61,369 nucleotides of DNA from Profundibacterium mesophilum KAUST100406-0324 (GTDB lineage: Bacteria; Pseudomonadota; Alphaproteobacteria; Rhodobacterales; Rhodobacteraceae), in assembly GCF_009835145.1 (NCBI RefSeq), contig NZ_APKE01000037.1, forward strand, positions 1 through 61,369. Reading direction: 5' to 3'. This document shows positions 8,371-17,226 of the stretch, piece by piece (positions within the stretch are counted from its first letter, which is position 1; each line of letters begins with the position of its first letter). The translations under genes and the position numbers were made by a program. The notes under the pieces are model-generated. The model was given only the letters and a program-made list of their open reading frames with translations. It did not search any database and was not told the origin of the DNA.

Positions 8371-9561
8371 CTATGGCATCAGCAGATCCGGCGCGAGGAA
8401 ATAGAAGCCATATGCGACCAGCAAGGCGGGCAGGGCCGAGTAGATCGTCGCCCAGAACGCGACCGCGGGATCGATCGCCAAGGCCGGAAAGAGCGCGTCC
8501 CCGTCATTCGAGATGGCATTGCCGATCAGGGCGGAGAAGGGAATCAGTCCGTTGACGAAGAGGGTGGTCACCAGCACCTGCGGCCCGCATCCCGGCACGA
8601 AGCCGACGAGGATGGCAATCAGTGGAAGCAGGGGAGCGACGGTGGAGAAGAGCGCTTCGAGATCGAGCCCCGCATAGGCGGCGGCGTAATCGTAGGCGAG
8701 ATAGGCGCCGATGACCCAGATCGAGATGAACGCCGTCTCCTCGGCCATCCTGACCAGCGGGCCGTCATTCGAATGGGTCATCGCCATGACCGGCGAGCGC
8801 GCCCAGATCCACAGCCCGATTGCGGTGCCGGCCAGTGCGAACCAAGTCGTGGGAATGCCGGCCACCTGGTTCAGCTCGATCTGGGCAAGCTGCGCGCCGC
8901 CGACCACGAGGCCGGGCGCCAGCATCACGAGATAGGCAATGTGCCGCAGACCCGGAGCGCCGATCATGGGCACCGCAGGGCAGGCGCCGGTCGCCGCGCG
9001 TCCGGGCGGGGAGGGGGCAAGAAGGTCGGTCAACCAGCCCGACACGATCCCGACCCCGAAGGAAACCGGCAGGACGATCATCGCGGCATCGGGCCGCGTT
9101 GCGATCAGCAGGAAGGCCGCATCGCCCATCGTCGCGGTCAGGGTGGCGACCACGGCCCCGAAACCGACATTGCCCGAGCTGTAGGCCGCGACGACGACAA
9201 CCGCGCCGCCGCATCCGGGCGTTGCGCCCAGAAGCGCCGCGAGCGGCACTTGAAAGCCGCGCGCGCGGCTCAGGGAGCGACCGATATCGAAGCCAAAAAC
9301 GCGCTCGGCCCCGTAGAACAGCAAAAGCGTGGCCGCGACGAAGGCGCTCACCTGCACGAAGGCATCGGTCATCAACGCGCGTGTGAGCGCGCCGAATTCG
9401 CCCGGCATCGCCGCAGCGAGCAGCAGGAGAAGGGCCATCCCGAGGCGCCGCGGACGAAACCCGAACCAGCCTTGCGCCGCCTTGGTGCTCTCATGGCGGG
9501 GCGCGGGCGCTGCATCCGGCGTGCCGGCGGGCGTGGCAAGACGGGGGCGCAGATCAGTCAT
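8371..9561 (-). CDS. Putative manganese transporter (duplicated PGCG-motif membrane protein)
   Basis: A 396-residue polytopic membrane protein with roughly ten hydrophobic segments. Two halves each carry a Pro-Gly-Cys-Gly motif: GATPGCGGA at 112-120 and GFVPGCGPQ at 320-328, the signature of the family annotated as putative manganese transporter (formerly arsenic efflux protein). The start ATG is preceded by AGGA at 8 bases; an upstream in-frame start adds non-conserved sequence. A Fur/Mur-like palindrome lies just upstream, which fits manganese-responsive control and recalls the Mur-regulated mntX proposed for Rhodobacterales. Whether it imports or exports, and the true metal, are unproven. 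Confidence 0.75.
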   Translation of the reverse strand: MTDLRPRLATPAGTPDAAPAPRHESTKAAQGWFGFRPRRLGMALLLLLAAAMPGEFGALTRALMTDAFVQVSAFVAATLLLFYGAERVFGFDIGRSLSRARGFQVPLAALLGATPGCGGAVVVVAAYSSGNVGFGAVVATLTATMGDAAFLLIATRPDAAMIVLPVSFGVGIVSGWLTDLLAPSPPGRAATGACPAVPMIGAPGLRHIAYLVMLAPGLVVGGAQLAQIELNQVAGIPTTWFALAGTAIGLWIWARSPVMAMTHSNDGPLVRMAEETAFISIWVIGAYLAYDYAAAYAGLDLEALFSTVAPLLPLIAILVGFVPGCGPQVLVTTLFVNGLIPFSALIGNAISNDGDALFPALAIDPAVAFWATIYSALPALLVAYGFYFLAPDLLMP

Positions 9562-9577
9562 AGGGTCATCCTGCTTT

Positions 9578-9592
9578 TGCGAATTACTCTCA
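9578..9592 (-). promoter_or_regulatory. Fur/Mur-like operator upstream of putative Mn transporter
   Basis: On the minus strand the 15-mer TGAGAGT-A-ATTCGCA differs at two positions from a 7-1-7 Fur-family palindrome TGAGAAT-N-ATTCTCA. It lies 16 bases upstream of the transporter start and about 90 bases from the divergent thioesterase, a position able to block transcription of the transporter. In alphaproteobacteria the Fur homologue Mur responds to manganese, matching the product. Confidence 0.5.
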
Positions 9593-9681
9593 ATAGCGAA
9601 GTTAACCCTTGTCCGGCAATATGCAAGACCCGATACATCAGGCAGGGGTCCCAAGCCGGTCCCGCAGGATCAGGAGGCAGG

Positions 9682-10122
9682 ATGCAGCAGGACCGGACAG
9701 CGAGGATCGCGCGCCAGTTCATCGAGGCGATCCCCCACGCCCGCGCGCTCGGGATGACGCTCGAGACGATCGGGGACGGAACCGCCGAGATCTCGATGCC
9801 CTACGATCCGCGCCTGATCGGTGATCCGGCGACCGGGGTGATCCATGGCGGTGCGGTCTCGGCCCTGATGGACACTTGCGGCGGCGCGGCGGTGATGCTG
9901 CATTCCAGCGGGCCGAGCACCACCGCGACGATCGATCTGCGCATCGATTACATGCGCGCCGCCGTGCCGGGGCAGAAGATCACCGCGCAGGCGACCTGCT
10001 ACCACGTGACCCGGGCCGTCGGCTTCGTGCGGGCGGTCGCGATGGACGAGGACAGGGACAACCCCGTGGCGATGGCGACCGGCGCCTTCATGCTCGCCTA
10101 TGCCAAGGCGGAGCGGTCATGA
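9682..10122 (+). CDS. PaaI-like hotdog thioesterase, copy 1
   Basis: A 146-residue single hotdog domain thioesterase, expected to hydrolyse acyl- or aryl-CoA esters. The motif DPATGVIHGGAVSALMDTCGG carries the family's HGG turn and the acidic residue on the following long helix. A strong ribosome binding site (AGGAGG, 4 bases before the ATG) fixes the start; a long in-frame extension upstream is antisense to the transporter and was rejected. Its stop overlaps the next thioesterase start by 4 bases (ATGA), so the two are translationally coupled. Confidence 0.88.
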   Translation: MQQDRTARIARQFIEAIPHARALGMTLETIGDGTAEISMPYDPRLIGDPATGVIHGGAVSALMDTCGGAAVMLHSSGPSTTATIDLRIDYMRAAVPGQKITAQATCYHVTRAVGFVRAVAMDEDRDNPVAMATGAFMLAYAKAERS

Positions 10123-10664
10123 CCGACGATGCGCCCTCCCGCCCGGCGACGCGCGGCCGCCCCGAACCCGTGCAGGTCGTCAAGCAACGACGCGACGGCG
10201 CCCTCTCCGCCCTCGTGCGCGGCGTGCCCTACATCACCTATCTCGGCATCACCTTCGAGCGCCGGGGCGACGAGATCACCGCGATCCTGCCATTCGACGA
10301 GAAGCTGATCGGCAATCCCGCGCTTCCCGCGATCCACGGCGGGGTGACGGCTGCCTTCCTGGAGGTGACGGCGATCATCGAGCTGTCCTGGACCTACCTG
10401 TGGGATGATATCGAGGCGGGACGCATCGACCTCGAGGCCGAAGATGCCTCGCGCCGCCTGCGGCTGCCCAAGACGATCGATTTCACCGTCGACTACCTGC
10501 GCTCGGGATTGCCGCGCGACGCCTATGCCCGGGCGAGGGTCAACCGCTCCGGTCGCCGCTATGCCAGCGTCCATGTCGAGGCCTGGCAGGACAATCGCAG
10601 CCGCCTCTTCGCGCAGGCGACGGGCCATTTCATGATGCCGCAGGGCCTTCGGGAGCGGGAGTGA
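10119..10664 (+). CDS. PaaI-like hotdog thioesterase, copy 2
   Basis: A 181-residue hotdog thioesterase with a longer N-terminus and an insert. The core GNPALPAIHGGVTAAFLEVTA parallels copy 1 (IHGG, with Glu on the helix in place of Asp), followed by TIDFTVDYLRSGLPRDAYARA, the second hotdog strand region. The inserted stretch around 100-125 (WDDIEAGRIDLEAEDASRRL) is absent from copy 1. It overlaps both neighbours by 4 bases (ATGA at its start, GTGA at its end). The adjacent unlike copies may form a heteromer, an inference from gene order only. Confidence 0.87.
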   Translation: MTDDAPSRPATRGRPEPVQVVKQRRDGALSALVRGVPYITYLGITFERRGDEITAILPFDEKLIGNPALPAIHGGVTAAFLEVTAIIELSWTYLWDDIEAGRIDLEAEDASRRLRLPKTIDFTVDYLRSGLPRDAYARARVNRSGRRYASVHVEAWQDNRSRLFAQATGHFMMPQGLRERE

Positions 10665-11998
10665 ACGCGGCAGGCGGCACGCAGTCGCGGCGCCCGCGCG
10701 CGGTCACCCACCGCCGGGTGCTCGGCGTGGCGCTGCCGATCGTGCTGTCGAACGCGACCGTGCCGATCCTCGGTCTCGTCGATACCGGGGTCGTGGGCCA
10801 GATGGGGGCTGCCGCGCCGATCGGGGCCGTCGGCATCGGCGCGGTGATCCTGACCGGCATCTACTGGGTCTTCGGCTTCTTGCGGATGGGCACGACCGGG
10901 CTCACCGCCCAGGCCTTCGGATCGGGCGACGAGCCCGAGGCGGCCGCGCTCCTGATGCGGGGGCTGATGATTGGCGGCGCGGCGGGCGCGGCGATGATCG
11001 CGCTGCAATTGCCGCTCTTTGCCGGTGCGTTCGCGCTCTCGCCGGCCAGCCCGCAGGTCGAGGAGCTGGCGCGCCAGTACATGGCCATCCGGGTCTGGTC
11101 GGCGCCTGCCGCGATCGCGCTCTACGCGATCACGGGCTGGCTGATCGCGGCCGAGCGCACCCGCGCCGTCCTCGTGGTGCAGCTGTGGATGAACGGGCTG
11201 AACATCGTGCTCGATCTCGTCTTCGTGCTCGGGATGGGTTGGGGGGTTGCGGGGGTCGCGGCCGCCACGTTCCTCGCCGAATGGTCCGGCCTCGCGGTGG
11301 GGCTGTGGTTCTGCCGCGCGGTGTTCACCGGGCCTCATTGGCGCGACGCGGCGCGGATCTTCGACCGGCCGCGGCTGCGGCGCATGCTCGCGGTCAATTC
11401 CGACATTCTGGTCCGCACGCTGCTGCTCGAGACGGTCTTCGTCTCCTTCCTGTTCTTCGCCGCGCGGCTCGGGGACGTGCCGCTCGCCGCGAACCAGGTC
11501 CTGCTGCAGTTCCTGCATGTCACCGCCTTCGCGCTCGACGGGTTCGCCTTCGCGGCCGAGACGATGGTGGGGCAGGCGATGGGCCACCGGCGGCCCGACC
11601 TGCTGCGCCGCGCGGCCGTGCTGTCCTCGCTCTGGGGCGGGGGCATGGCGTTGCTGCTTGCGGCGACCTTCGCGCTGCTGGGGGCTGAGCTGATCGCGGT
11701 GATGACGACCTCGGCGCCGGTGCGGGACGCCGCCGGGAGCTACCTTGGATGGATGGTGGCCGCCCCGATCGCGGGGCTCGCGGCCTGGATGCTCGACGGC
11801 ATCTTCATCGGGGCGACGCGCACCCGCGACATGCGCAACATGATGCTCGTCTCGACGCTGGTCTACGGCGTCGCGCTGATGCTGCTGATGCCGGTTTTCG
11901 GCAATCACGGGCTCTGGATGGCGCTGCTGATCTCTTTCGCCGCTCGCGGGATCAGCCTCGGGATACGCTACGGCGCGCTAGAGGCCTCCGCCCGCTGA
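10661..11998 (+). CDS. MATE family efflux transporter (DinF-like)
   Basis: A 445-residue, 12-helix inner membrane exporter of the multidrug and toxic compound extrusion family, usually driven by Na+ or H+. The N-terminal half shows the family pattern RVLGVALPIVLSNATVPILGLVDTG and the second half repeats it (LLETVFVSFLFFAARLGD). It begins with GTG overlapping the thioesterase stop (GTGA) and preceded by GGGAG. Length is typical. Coupling to two thioesterases hints at export of a CoA-derived acid or detoxification of its product, but the substrate cannot be told. Confidence 0.9.
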   Translation: MNAAGGTQSRRPRAVTHRRVLGVALPIVLSNATVPILGLVDTGVVGQMGAAAPIGAVGIGAVILTGIYWVFGFLRMGTTGLTAQAFGSGDEPEAAALLMRGLMIGGAAGAAMIALQLPLFAGAFALSPASPQVEELARQYMAIRVWSAPAAIALYAITGWLIAAERTRAVLVVQLWMNGLNIVLDLVFVLGMGWGVAGVAAATFLAEWSGLAVGLWFCRAVFTGPHWRDAARIFDRPRLRRMLAVNSDILVRTLLLETVFVSFLFFAARLGDVPLAANQVLLQFLHVTAFALDGFAFAAETMVGQAMGHRRPDLLRRAAVLSSLWGGGMALLLAATFALLGAELIAVMTTSAPVRDAAGSYLGWMVAAPIAGLAAWMLDGIFIGATRTRDMRNMMLVSTLVYGVALMLLMPVFGNHGLWMALLISFAARGISLGIRYGALEASAR

Positions 11999-12016
11999 TC
12001 CGGGCGGCGCGCGCGG

Positions 12017-13078
12017 CTAGTCCAGCCAGTCGGCGCGCCCGCTGCCCACCGCGTCGGCGAGGCGGGCGTGGCCGTCACGCTCGAGCAGCGCATCGAGACC
12101 TTCCGCGATCCCCGCGGCGAGCGACAGGCCCTCGTAGGCGAGGGCGGAGTAGAGCTGCACGGCGCTCGCACCGGCGCGGATCTTCTCGTAGGCGTCCTGC
12201 GCGCAGCTCACCCCGCCGACCCCGATCAGGGGGATCGCGCCCTCCGTCAGCGCCGACAGGCGCGCCAGCACCCGTGTCGAGCGCTCGAAAAGCGGCTTGC
12301 CCGACAGGCCGCCGGCCTCGCCGCGCGCAGGGCTGAGCAGCCCGTCGCGCGACAGCGTGGTATTGGTCGCGACGATGCCGTCGATCCGCGACTCGAGCGC
12401 GACCTGCGCGATAGCGTCCAGCTCCTGCGCGTTCAGGTCGGGTGCGATCTTGAGAAAGATGGGCACCGGACGCGCGAGCGCGGCATTGGCGGCACGCACC
12501 CCCGCAAGGAGCGCCGAAAGCGCCTCCGGCCCCTGCAGATCACGCAGCTTCTCGGTATTGGGCGAGGAGACGTTGACGGTCGCGAAATCGACATGCGGAC
12601 CGATCACCGTCAGCACCTGCGCGAAATCGGCGGCGCGGTCCGCGCTGTCCTTGTTCGCACCCAGATTGATGCCGCGCGGCACGCCGCGCGGGGCGGCGCG
12701 CAGCCGTGCCGCGATCGCTTCGGCGCCGTCATTGTTGAAGCCGAACCGGTTGATCACCGCGCCATCCTGCGGCAGGCGAAAGAGGCGCGGACGCGGATTG
12801 CCGGGCTGCGGACGCGGGGTGGCGGCGCCAAGCTCGATGAAGCCGAAGCCGGCCCGCGACAGGGCGCCGGCAGCCTCGGCATTCTTGTCGAACCCTGCCG
12901 CCAGGCCGACCGGGTTGGCCAAGTCCATCCCGGCAAGGCTGCAGGCGAGGCGCGGGCGGGTCACCGGACCGGCGCCCCCCATCAGGCCGCTGCGCAGAGC
13001 GTGGATGGCGGCGCGATGTGCCGTTTCGGGGTCGATCCGGCGAAGGGCCGACAGGCCGAGCCGCTCGAGCCGCCTCAT
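12017..13078 (-). CDS. pyrD: Dihydroorotate dehydrogenase (quinone), class 2
   Basis: A 353-residue membrane-associated flavoenzyme oxidising dihydroorotate to orotate with quinone, step four of pyrimidine synthesis. The N-terminal helices ([21 protein letters not shown]) are the class 2 membrane anchor. [17 protein letters not shown] and [10 protein letters not shown] bind FMN, and [15 protein letters not shown] carries the catalytic serine region of class 2 enzymes. The ATG overlaps the stop of the upstream DUF952 gene by 4 bases. A longer frame upstream is the out-of-phase reading of DUF952 and is not used. Confidence 0.95.
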   Translation of the reverse strand: MRRLERLGLSALRRIDPETAHRAAIHALRSGLMGGAGPVTRPRLACSLAGMDLANPVGLAAGFDKNAEAAGALSRAGFGFIELGAATPRPQPGNPRPRLFRLPQDGAVINRFGFNNDGAEAIAARLRAAPRGVPRGINLGANKDSADRAADFAQVLTVIGPHVDFATVNVSSPNTEKLRDLQGPEALSALLAGVRAANAALARPVPIFLKIAPDLNAQELDAIAQVALESRIDGIVATNTTLSRDGLLSPARGEAGGLSGKPLFERSTRVLARLSALTEGAIPLIGVGGVSCAQDAYEKIRAGASAVQLYSALAYEGLSLAAGIAEGLDALLERDGHARLADAVGSGRADWLD

Positions 13079-13473
13079 CCGCTCTCGCCGTTCCGTGCCG
13101 ATGCGGACGTTTGGGCCGCGTCCCCGCCAGCATCCGTTCCGGCACGGGCAGGCAGGACATGCCCGCCGGGGCCATCCTCGATCGGGGCGCTCCAGAGCAC
13201 GTCCGCGATCTCGAGGGGCCTGTAGAGATGGGGAAACAGTTGTCCGCCGCGCGACGGCTCCCATTTGAGCTCGGGGCCGAGCCCGTCGGCCTCCAGCGCA
13301 AGCAAAACCAGCCCGGTCTCTTGCGCGAAGTGCTTGGCGAGGGTCTGCTCGAGCTGCGCGCGTGTCGAGAAGTGGATGTACCCGTCCGACAGGTCGACCG
13401 GGGCGCCCCGGCTCGTCTTGTCACGGTCGAAGGCCTCCGCCTCGGGCGCGCGGAATATCTTGTAGATCACCAT
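13075..13473 (-). CDS. DUF952 domain-containing protein
   Basis: A 132-residue small cytosolic protein of the DUF952 family. Landmarks are IYKIF at the start, [19 protein letters not shown] (the conserved D-G-[YF]-IH-[FL]-S motif) and [19 protein letters not shown]. The C-terminal 20 residues ([15 protein letters not shown] region) look unstructured. It starts at MVIYKI; an ATG 51 bases upstream is possible but non-conserved. The ATGA overlap with pyrD indicates co-translation, a pairing I recall from other Rhodobacterales. The family has no established biochemical activity that I know of. Confidence 0.85.
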   Translation of the reverse strand: MVIYKIFRAPEAEAFDRDKTSRGAPVDLSDGYIHFSTRAQLEQTLAKHFAQETGLVLLALEADGLGPELKWEPSRGGQLFPHLYRPLEIADVLWSAPIEDGPGGHVLPARAGTDAGGDAAQTSASARNGESG

Positions 13474-13608
13474 GGGCGCGGTGATGCCCGCAGCGAGGCG
13501 CCGCGTCAAGGCGCGGGCGGGCATGCCGGCCACCGGGCAGCGCTTGCCAGGATGCGAAAAGGACAGCACTCTGCGCCTGACAAGAAACCAGATCGGGAGC
13601 CCTGAACC

Positions 13609-15165
13609 ATGTCCATCCGCCTTTTGTCCTCGGCCGCGCTGCTTGCGCTCGGTGCCGGCGCGGCGCATGCCGAATATGCGCTGACCATCCTGCACACCAA
13701 TGATTTCCATTCCCGGTTCGAGCCGATCAGCAAATACGATTCGGGCTGCTCGGCGGAGGACAACGCGGCGGGCGAGTGCTTCGGCGGCTCCGGCCGGCTG
13801 GTCACGGCCATCAAGGAGGCCAAGGCCCGCGCGGACAACCCCATCCTCGTGGACGGGGGCGATCAGTTCCAGGGCTCGCTCTTCTATACCTATTACAAGG
13901 GCAAGCTCGCCGCCGAGATGATGAACGCGCTCGGATATGACGCGATGACCGTCGGCAACCACGAATTCGACGACGGCCCCGAAGTGCTCAAGGGGTTTGC
14001 CGAGGCCATCAACTTCCCGATCCTGATGTCGAATGCCGACATCTCGAACGAACCGCTGCTCACGGACGTGATCGAGAAAAGCACCGTCATCGAGAAGAAC
14101 GGCGAGAAGATCGGCCTGATCGGCCTGACGCCGCAGGACACGGACGAGCTGGCGAGCCCCGGTCCCAACGTGACCTTCTCGGACCCGTCGGAGGCGGTCC
14201 AGGCCGAGGTCGACCGCCTGACCGAAGAGGGCGTGACCAAGATCATCGTCCTGAGCCATTCGAGCTATGGCGTGGACAAGCAGGTGGCCGAGAACACCAC
14301 CGGGGTGGACGTGATCGTGGGCGGTCATTCCAACACCCTGCTGGGCGACATGGAAGGCGCCGAGGGCCCCTATCCGACGATGGTCGGCGATACCGCCATC
14401 GTCCAGGCCTATGCCTATGGCAAGTATCTGGGCGAGTTGAACGTCACCTTCGATGATGACGGCAAGATCACCAAGGCCGAGGGCGCGCCGATCCTGATGG
14501 ATGCCAGCGTGGGCGAGGATCAGGGCACGGTCGACATGATCGCCGAGAAGGCCAGGCCGCTGGACGAGATCCGCAACAAGGTCGTGGCGGAAGCCGCCGA
14601 GCCGATCGAGGGGGGCCGCGAGGTCTGCCGCGCGCAGGAATGCGCGATGGGCAACCTGGTGGCGGATGCGATGCTCGACCGGGTGAAGGACCAGGGGATC
14701 GACGTGGCGATCGCCAATTCGGGCGGTCTGCGCGCCAGCATCGACGCGGGCGAGATCACGATGGGCGAGGTGCTGACGGTGCTGCCCTTCCAGAACACGC
14801 TCTCGACCTTCACCGTCAACGGTCAGCAGCTTCTCGACGCGCTCGAGAACGGCGTCGGCCAGATGGAGGAGGGCGCAGGCCGCTTCCCGCAGGTCGCCGG
14901 CATGACGTTCACCATCGATCCCGATGCGGCGGCAGGCGCGCGGGTGCGCGACGTGATGGTGGGTGGTGAACTCGTCGATCCGGTGCAGACCTACGGCGTC
15001 GTCTCCAACAACTACGTGCGCAATGGCGGGGACGGCTACAAGATGTTCCAGGATGCACAGGACGTCTATGACTACGGCCCCGACCTTGCGGATGTGACGG
15101 CGGAATACCTGGCCAGGAACGCGCCCTACAAGCCTTATACCGACGGGCGCATCACGGTCGAATGA
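13609..15165 (+). CDS. Periplasmic bifunctional metallophosphatase/5'-nucleotidase (UshA-like)
   Basis: A 518-residue secreted nucleotidase that removes phosphate from extracellular nucleotides. Residues 1-21 are a signal peptide ending AHA. The dinuclear metal site is visible in LHTNDFHSR, GGDQFQGS, GNHEFDDG and SHSSYGVD/GGHSNT. The C-terminal domain contains NSGGLRASIDAGEIT, NYVRNGGDGYKMF and the substrate-clamping aromatic region. The mature protein is acidic, as common in marine bacteria. It is divergent from the DUF952-pyrD pair. Likely role is phosphate and nucleoside scavenging, and it could serve the pyrimidine salvage implied by the neighbour. Confidence 0.93.
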   Translation: MSIRLLSSAALLALGAGAAHAEYALTILHTNDFHSRFEPISKYDSGCSAEDNAAGECFGGSGRLVTAIKEAKARADNPILVDGGDQFQGSLFYTYYKGKLAAEMMNALGYDAMTVGNHEFDDGPEVLKGFAEAINFPILMSNADISNEPLLTDVIEKSTVIEKNGEKIGLIGLTPQDTDELASPGPNVTFSDPSEAVQAEVDRLTEEGVTKIIVLSHSSYGVDKQVAENTTGVDVIVGGHSNTLLGDMEGAEGPYPTMVGDTAIVQAYAYGKYLGELNVTFDDDGKITKAEGAPILMDASVGEDQGTVDMIAEKARPLDEIRNKVVAEAAEPIEGGREVCRAQECAMGNLVADAMLDRVKDQGIDVAIANSGGLRASIDAGEITMGEVLTVLPFQNTLSTFTVNGQQLLDALENGVGQMEEGAGRFPQVAGMTFTIDPDAAAGARVRDVMVGGELVDPVQTYGVVSNNYVRNGGDGYKMFQDAQDVYDYGPDLADVTAEYLARNAPYKPYTDGRITVE

Positions 15166-15251
15166 CGGCGCTGCGGCGGGTGGCGCCAGGACGCGCCGCC
15201 CGCAACGCGCCGTCGGCGATGGTGTGCGGGCCACCCACGCGCCCGGGGGGC

Positions 15252-15809
15252 ATGATGACCGAGAAGGAAAAGATGCTCGCCGGCGCGCTCTACGATGCCG
15301 GCGATCCCGAGCTGGTCGCCGACGCGGCCGCTGCCGCCGCGTGGATGCGGCGCTACAACGCCTGCGACGATCCCCGGGAGCGGGCCGCCCTGCTGGGTGC
15401 GCGCTTCGCTTTCGTGGGCGAGGGGGCCTCCATCCGCCCGCCCTTCCATTGCGACTACGGATACAACATCCGCCTTGGGCGCGGGGCCTTCCTGAACTTC
15501 AACTGCGTGATCCTCGACGTGACGGCGGTGGTGATCGGGGAGATGACACAGGTCGGGCCGGGCGTGCAGATCCTCGGCGCCGACCATCCGCGCGATCCGC
15601 AGCTCCGCGCAGGGATGCTGGAATACGGCCGCCCGGTCCGCATCGGCGCCAATGTCTGGATCGGGGGTGGAGCGCTCCTGCTGCCCGGTGTCACGGTCGG
15701 CGATGACGCGGTGATCGGCGCGGGAAGCGTCGTGACCCGCGACGTGGCGGCCGGCAGCACCGTCGCCGGCAATCCCGCGCGCGCCTTGCCGCTACGAAAG
15801 GAGACCTGA
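15252..15809 (+). CDS. Sugar O-acetyltransferase (Maa/LacA/NodL type)
   Basis: A 185-residue left-handed beta-helix acetyltransferase using acetyl-CoA on maltose, galactoside or similar hydroxyls. The family N-terminus MTEKEKMLAGALYDAGDPEL is clear, so one of the two adjacent ATGs is the start; an ATG overlapping the 5'-nucleotidase stop would add 30 non-conserved residues. Hexapeptide repeats run from about residue 75 (NIRLGRGAFLNFNCVILD) to the end (GVTVGDDAVIGAGSVVTRDV), and ILGADHPRD holds the catalytic histidine. It lies in a short rightward run with the nucleotidase and the YedK gene. Confidence 0.92.
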   Translation: MMTEKEKMLAGALYDAGDPELVADAAAAAAWMRRYNACDDPRERAALLGARFAFVGEGASIRPPFHCDYGYNIRLGRGAFLNFNCVILDVTAVVIGEMTQVGPGVQILGADHPRDPQLRAGMLEYGRPVRIGANVWIGGGALLLPGVTVGDDAVIGAGSVVTRDVAAGSTVAGNPARALPLRKET

Positions 15810-15813
15810 GGCC

Positions 15814-16527
15814 ATGTGCGGGCGCTTCGTGCTCACCCATCCCTCGGACGCGCTGGCGCGGCTCTTCGATGCGGTTCCGGACAACGACCTGCCCGATGTG
15901 CCAAATCACAATATCTGCCCGACCGTGATGATCCATGCCGTCACCCGCCCCGCGCAGGAGGCAAACCCGGATGCGGCGGAACAAGCCGGGACGGCAAGAG
16001 ACGGGACGGGGCGCCGCCTGCGCGCGCTGCGCTGGGGGTTCGTGCCGCATTGGGCGACCGCGATGAATGACGGGCCGCTGCTGATCAACGCGCGGGCCGA
16101 GACGATCGCCGCCAAGCCGGCCTTTCGCGCGGCGGTGCGGAGCAGGCGATGCATCGTCCCGGCCAGCGGCTTCTACGAATGGGTCAAGGACGCGGAGCAA
16201 GGCCGTTTGCCTTTCTATATCCATTCCGCGCGGGCCGAACCGTTGGCCCTTGCCGCGATCTGGCAATCGTGGGGGCAGGGCGAGGCCCGGTGCGACACCT
16301 GTGCCATCGTCACAACCGCCGCCAGTGACCGGATGGGGCGGATCCATCACCGAATGCCGGTGATCCTCGCCACCGGGGACTGGCCGACATGGCTGGGAGA
16401 GACGGGCCGCAAGGCCGCCCCCCTGATGCGCCCGGCTCCGGAAGACGCGCTTGTCATGTACCGTGTGGGGCGCGAGGTGAACTCGAACCGCGCCACCGGC
16501 CCCCGGCTCGTCTCCCCGCTGAGCTGA
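15814..16527 (+). CDS. SOS response-associated peptidase (SRAP; YedK/HMCES type)
   Basis: A 237-residue abasic-site shielding protein that forms a thiazolidine crosslink with AP sites in single-stranded DNA. The sequence starts MCGRF; Cys2 is the nucleophile exposed when the initiator Met is removed. Other conserved parts are NARAETIAAKPAF, RCIVPASGFYEW (active-site Glu) and MGRIHHRMPVIL (catalytic His). It starts 4 bases after the acetyltransferase stop. No LexA-type site is obvious upstream, so SOS control is not supported by the sequence. Confidence 0.93.
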   Translation: MCGRFVLTHPSDALARLFDAVPDNDLPDVPNHNICPTVMIHAVTRPAQEANPDAAEQAGTARDGTGRRLRALRWGFVPHWATAMNDGPLLINARAETIAAKPAFRAAVRSRRCIVPASGFYEWVKDAEQGRLPFYIHSARAEPLALAAIWQSWGQGEARCDTCAIVTTAASDRMGRIHHRMPVILATGDWPTWLGETGRKAAPLMRPAPEDALVMYRVGREVNSNRATGPRLVSPLS

Positions 16528-16772
16528 TATCGCGGGCGGCATAGGCGCGCTTGGGGGCGGCGCGGCGTTCGGGGGCCGCTCGTCCGGGCGGGGCGGGCGA
16601 GAATGCGGACCGGCGGCGGGGCCGCCAGTAGGCCGGCATGATGGCATATGGATGGCTTGACGCCGCATCGGCTTCGGGAAGGCTGTCCCGGAAACGCCTC
16701 GAGAGGGGAACGGCCGAGCGGGCGTGGATCGCAGACATATGGCCGAGGCCCGCGCGGGACGGCACGCGGTTC

Positions 16773-16801
16773 AAAAAAAAAGGCCGTGCAAAAGCACGGC
16801 C
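16773..16801 (-). terminator. Rho-independent terminator (minus strand)
   Basis: Read on the minus strand: stem GGCCGTGC, loop TTTT, stem GCACGGCC, then nine T residues. This is a textbook intrinsic terminator for leftward transcription. The nearest leftward protein gene (DUF1285) ends 425 bases upstream, so the terminator more likely belongs to a non-coding transcript starting within the gap. Confidence 0.88.
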
Positions 16802-16945
16802 TGTCCAGTCAGGGAGGAACCTTGCCGCGATGCGGCGGGTGGGGCATGTGGCGCCACCTGAAACTCTTGGGATGCGGCCCGTTCCCGCTGCCGGTCTGTG
16901 CCGAGCTATGGGCGATGTGGCGAGGGGCCGCTTCTCCTGTAGCTT
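16773..16945 (-). ncRNA. Candidate small RNA ending at the terminator
   Basis: A leftward transcript of roughly 150-180 nt would end at the T-run and start in the AT-richer patch near 16945. The interior contains self-complementary parts such as GTGGCGCCAC and a CCTCCC stretch that could pair with ribosome binding sites. I could not match it to 6S RNA, SRP RNA, tmRNA or RNase P RNA by landmarks I remember. The start is a guess because no good -35/-10 pair is visible. Existence is inferred mainly from the isolated strong terminator. Confidence 0.35.
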
Positions 16946-17226
16946 ACACGATTCTGCCGTGCTTTGCTTTCTTTTGTGCCAATCTTGAAAATAGCGCGTC
17001 ATTCTTGCCACAAAGCGCATCGTCCGCACGGCGGGCGAAGCGGGACGAGACGGCTCCAAGTGGCTGTCCGGATTGGTAATAATCCGCCTCCCGGCACCCT
17101 CCGGCGCGGTGCGGCGCGATCTTCGGGTGACGGGGCGAATTGGGCGGCCGGGCACCATGCCCGTGGACGCATGCGGCGGGGCGCGGAGAATCACCCCGCC
17201 CGCACGGGCGCCGGGGCGGCGATCGT

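Larger units (their letters stand above)
16528..17226. other. 699-bp intergenic region without a convincing protein gene
   Basis: No frame on either strand shows a recognisable domain. The left 240 bases are GC-rich and featureless. The centre holds a strong minus-strand intrinsic terminator (16773-16801). A more AT-rich patch at about 16930-17000 could hold a minus-strand promoter. The right 200 bases precede the end of the DUF1285 gene and show nothing clear. Confidence 0.6.

Noticed and set aside
16773-16950. 6S RNA, SRP RNA, tmRNA or RNase P RNA at the 16.8-kb terminator
   Set aside because: None of the sequence landmarks I know for these RNAs could be located, so only a generic small RNA is proposed.
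16638-16988. Plus-strand open frame of 116 codons in the intergenic gap
   Set aside because: It reads through the minus-strand terminator hairpin and its A-run (FKKKGRAKAR), and has no conserved motif.
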